Shown: one piece after another, positions 13,744 through 13,932 of the stretch | How the letters are laid out: each line of letters starts with the position of its first letter | How positions within the stretch are numbered: position 1 is the stretch's first letter | From: an uncultured Peptococcaceae bacterium | GTDB lineage: Bacteria; Bacillota; Peptococcia; Peptococcales; Peptococcaceae | Assembly: GCA_958451915.1 (NCBI GenBank) | Contig: CAUDRX010000045.1 | Coordinates: 1-13,932 of the forward strand | Length of the DNA stretch: 13,932 bases | Reading direction: 5' to 3' | Position numbers and translations under genes: made by a program | The notes under the pieces: model-generated | The model's database searches: none | Told to the model about the DNA's origin: nothing | Seen by the model: only the letters and a program-made list of their open reading frames with translations

Positions 13744-13772
13744 ATCTTAACGAATGCCACTTTGCTTGTCAA
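13744..13772 (-). promoter_or_regulatory. Promoter for tadA-tRNA-Ser
   Basis: TTGACA (13772-13767), a 17-bp spacer and TAAGAT (13749-13744) on the minus strand make a near-consensus sigma-A promoter, giving a leader of about 15 nt that holds GAGGTGA. A second TATAAT at 13793-13788 lies upstream without a good -35. Confidence 0.8.
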
Positions 13773-13932
13773 GCCGAAAGCGCCATCATTATACAAAACC
13801 GGAGGCACGGCATAAAAACCCAAAACTTTTCGCAACACAAGAAGGCGCCGCGCCTCCTTGTTCAGGATAACACATCCGATGACCAAAGACAATGACCAGC
13901 GGAACCATCCGCGAACAATCTTCGTAAAAATA
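13773..13932. other. Right-edge region without a confident gene
   Basis: This edge segment has a possible plus-strand promoter (TTGTCA at 13766-13771, 18 bp, TATACA at 13790-13795) facing away from tadA. An inverted repeat lies at 13839-13863 (ACAAG/CTTGT outside, AGGC/GCCT inside). GCGGA/TCCGC (13899-13912) is a small second hairpin. A plus-strand ATG at 13879 opens a frame (MTKDNDQRNHPRTIF) that reaches the window end, with only a distant AGGA upstream. On the minus strand one frame stays open from the edge to a TGA at 13728, crossing the tadA promoter. Either could be an edge of a real gene; I cannot decide. Confidence 0.25.

Noticed and set aside
13728..13932. 68-codon minus-strand frame ending at the tadA binding site as a real gene tail
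   Set aside because: It crosses a near-consensus promoter and two hairpins, uses codons such as TTG, AGG and ATA that are rare in the neighbours, and matches no family I know. It is mentioned only as an open question at the window edge.
1..13932. Mobile element, CRISPR, prophage or defence system
   Set aside because: No transposase, integrase, repeat-spacer array, phage or nuclease/toxin gene was seen; all recognised genes are housekeeping or common accessory metabolism.

Overview
The window looks like ordinary chromosome from a Bacillota (Firmicutes) bacterium of roughly even G+C. Strong AGGAGG-type ribosome binding sites, sigma-A-like promoters, the rpsB-tsf-pyrH-frr-uppS-cdsA-dxr neighbourhood, a short EF-Ts and a FakA/FakB pair all point there. 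A Negativicutes- or Clostridia-like host is my best guess, without firm support at family level. Every confident gene lies on the minus strand, so transcription runs from high to low coordinates. I saw no mobile element, CRISPR array, toxin/defence module or long gene-free stretch.

In transcription order, tadA is followed 6 nt later by tRNA-Ser(CGA), then a terminator. tRNA-Val(GAC) follows with its own promoter and terminator. Next come a DUF2156 protein and an Eis-like GNAT acetyltransferase whose reading frames overlap. A unit of fakA (DAK/DhaL fatty acid kinase), fakB-type degV and a small unrecognised membrane protein ends at a strong terminator. The remainder is the translation/envelope cluster: rpsB and tsf, a UvrD/PcrA-family helicase set between tsf and pyrH with its own promoter and terminator, then pyrH-frr with a terminator, then uppS-cdsA-dxr, with dxr running off the left edge.

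The genes cover S2 and EF-Ts (translation), UMP kinase, ribosome recycling, isoprenoid precursor and undecaprenyl carrier synthesis (Dxr, UppS), phospholipid activation (CdsA), incorporation of exogenous fatty acids (FakA/FakB), tRNA wobble editing (TadA) and a DNA helicase. Visible hairpin terminators and promoter-like sequences divide the row into about eight units, so the classical cluster is more fragmented here than its gene order suggests.

I found no new multi-gene system. The observations most worth checking are cis-acting: a 13-bp perfect inverted repeat and a terminator-like hairpin inside dxr, a long hairpin ending in a U-tract between rpsB and tsf, a 23-bp inverted repeat between the fakA promoter and its ribosome binding site, a shared 17-bp promoter/start block at the helicase and pyrH, and the tadA/tRNA-Ser fusion transcript.
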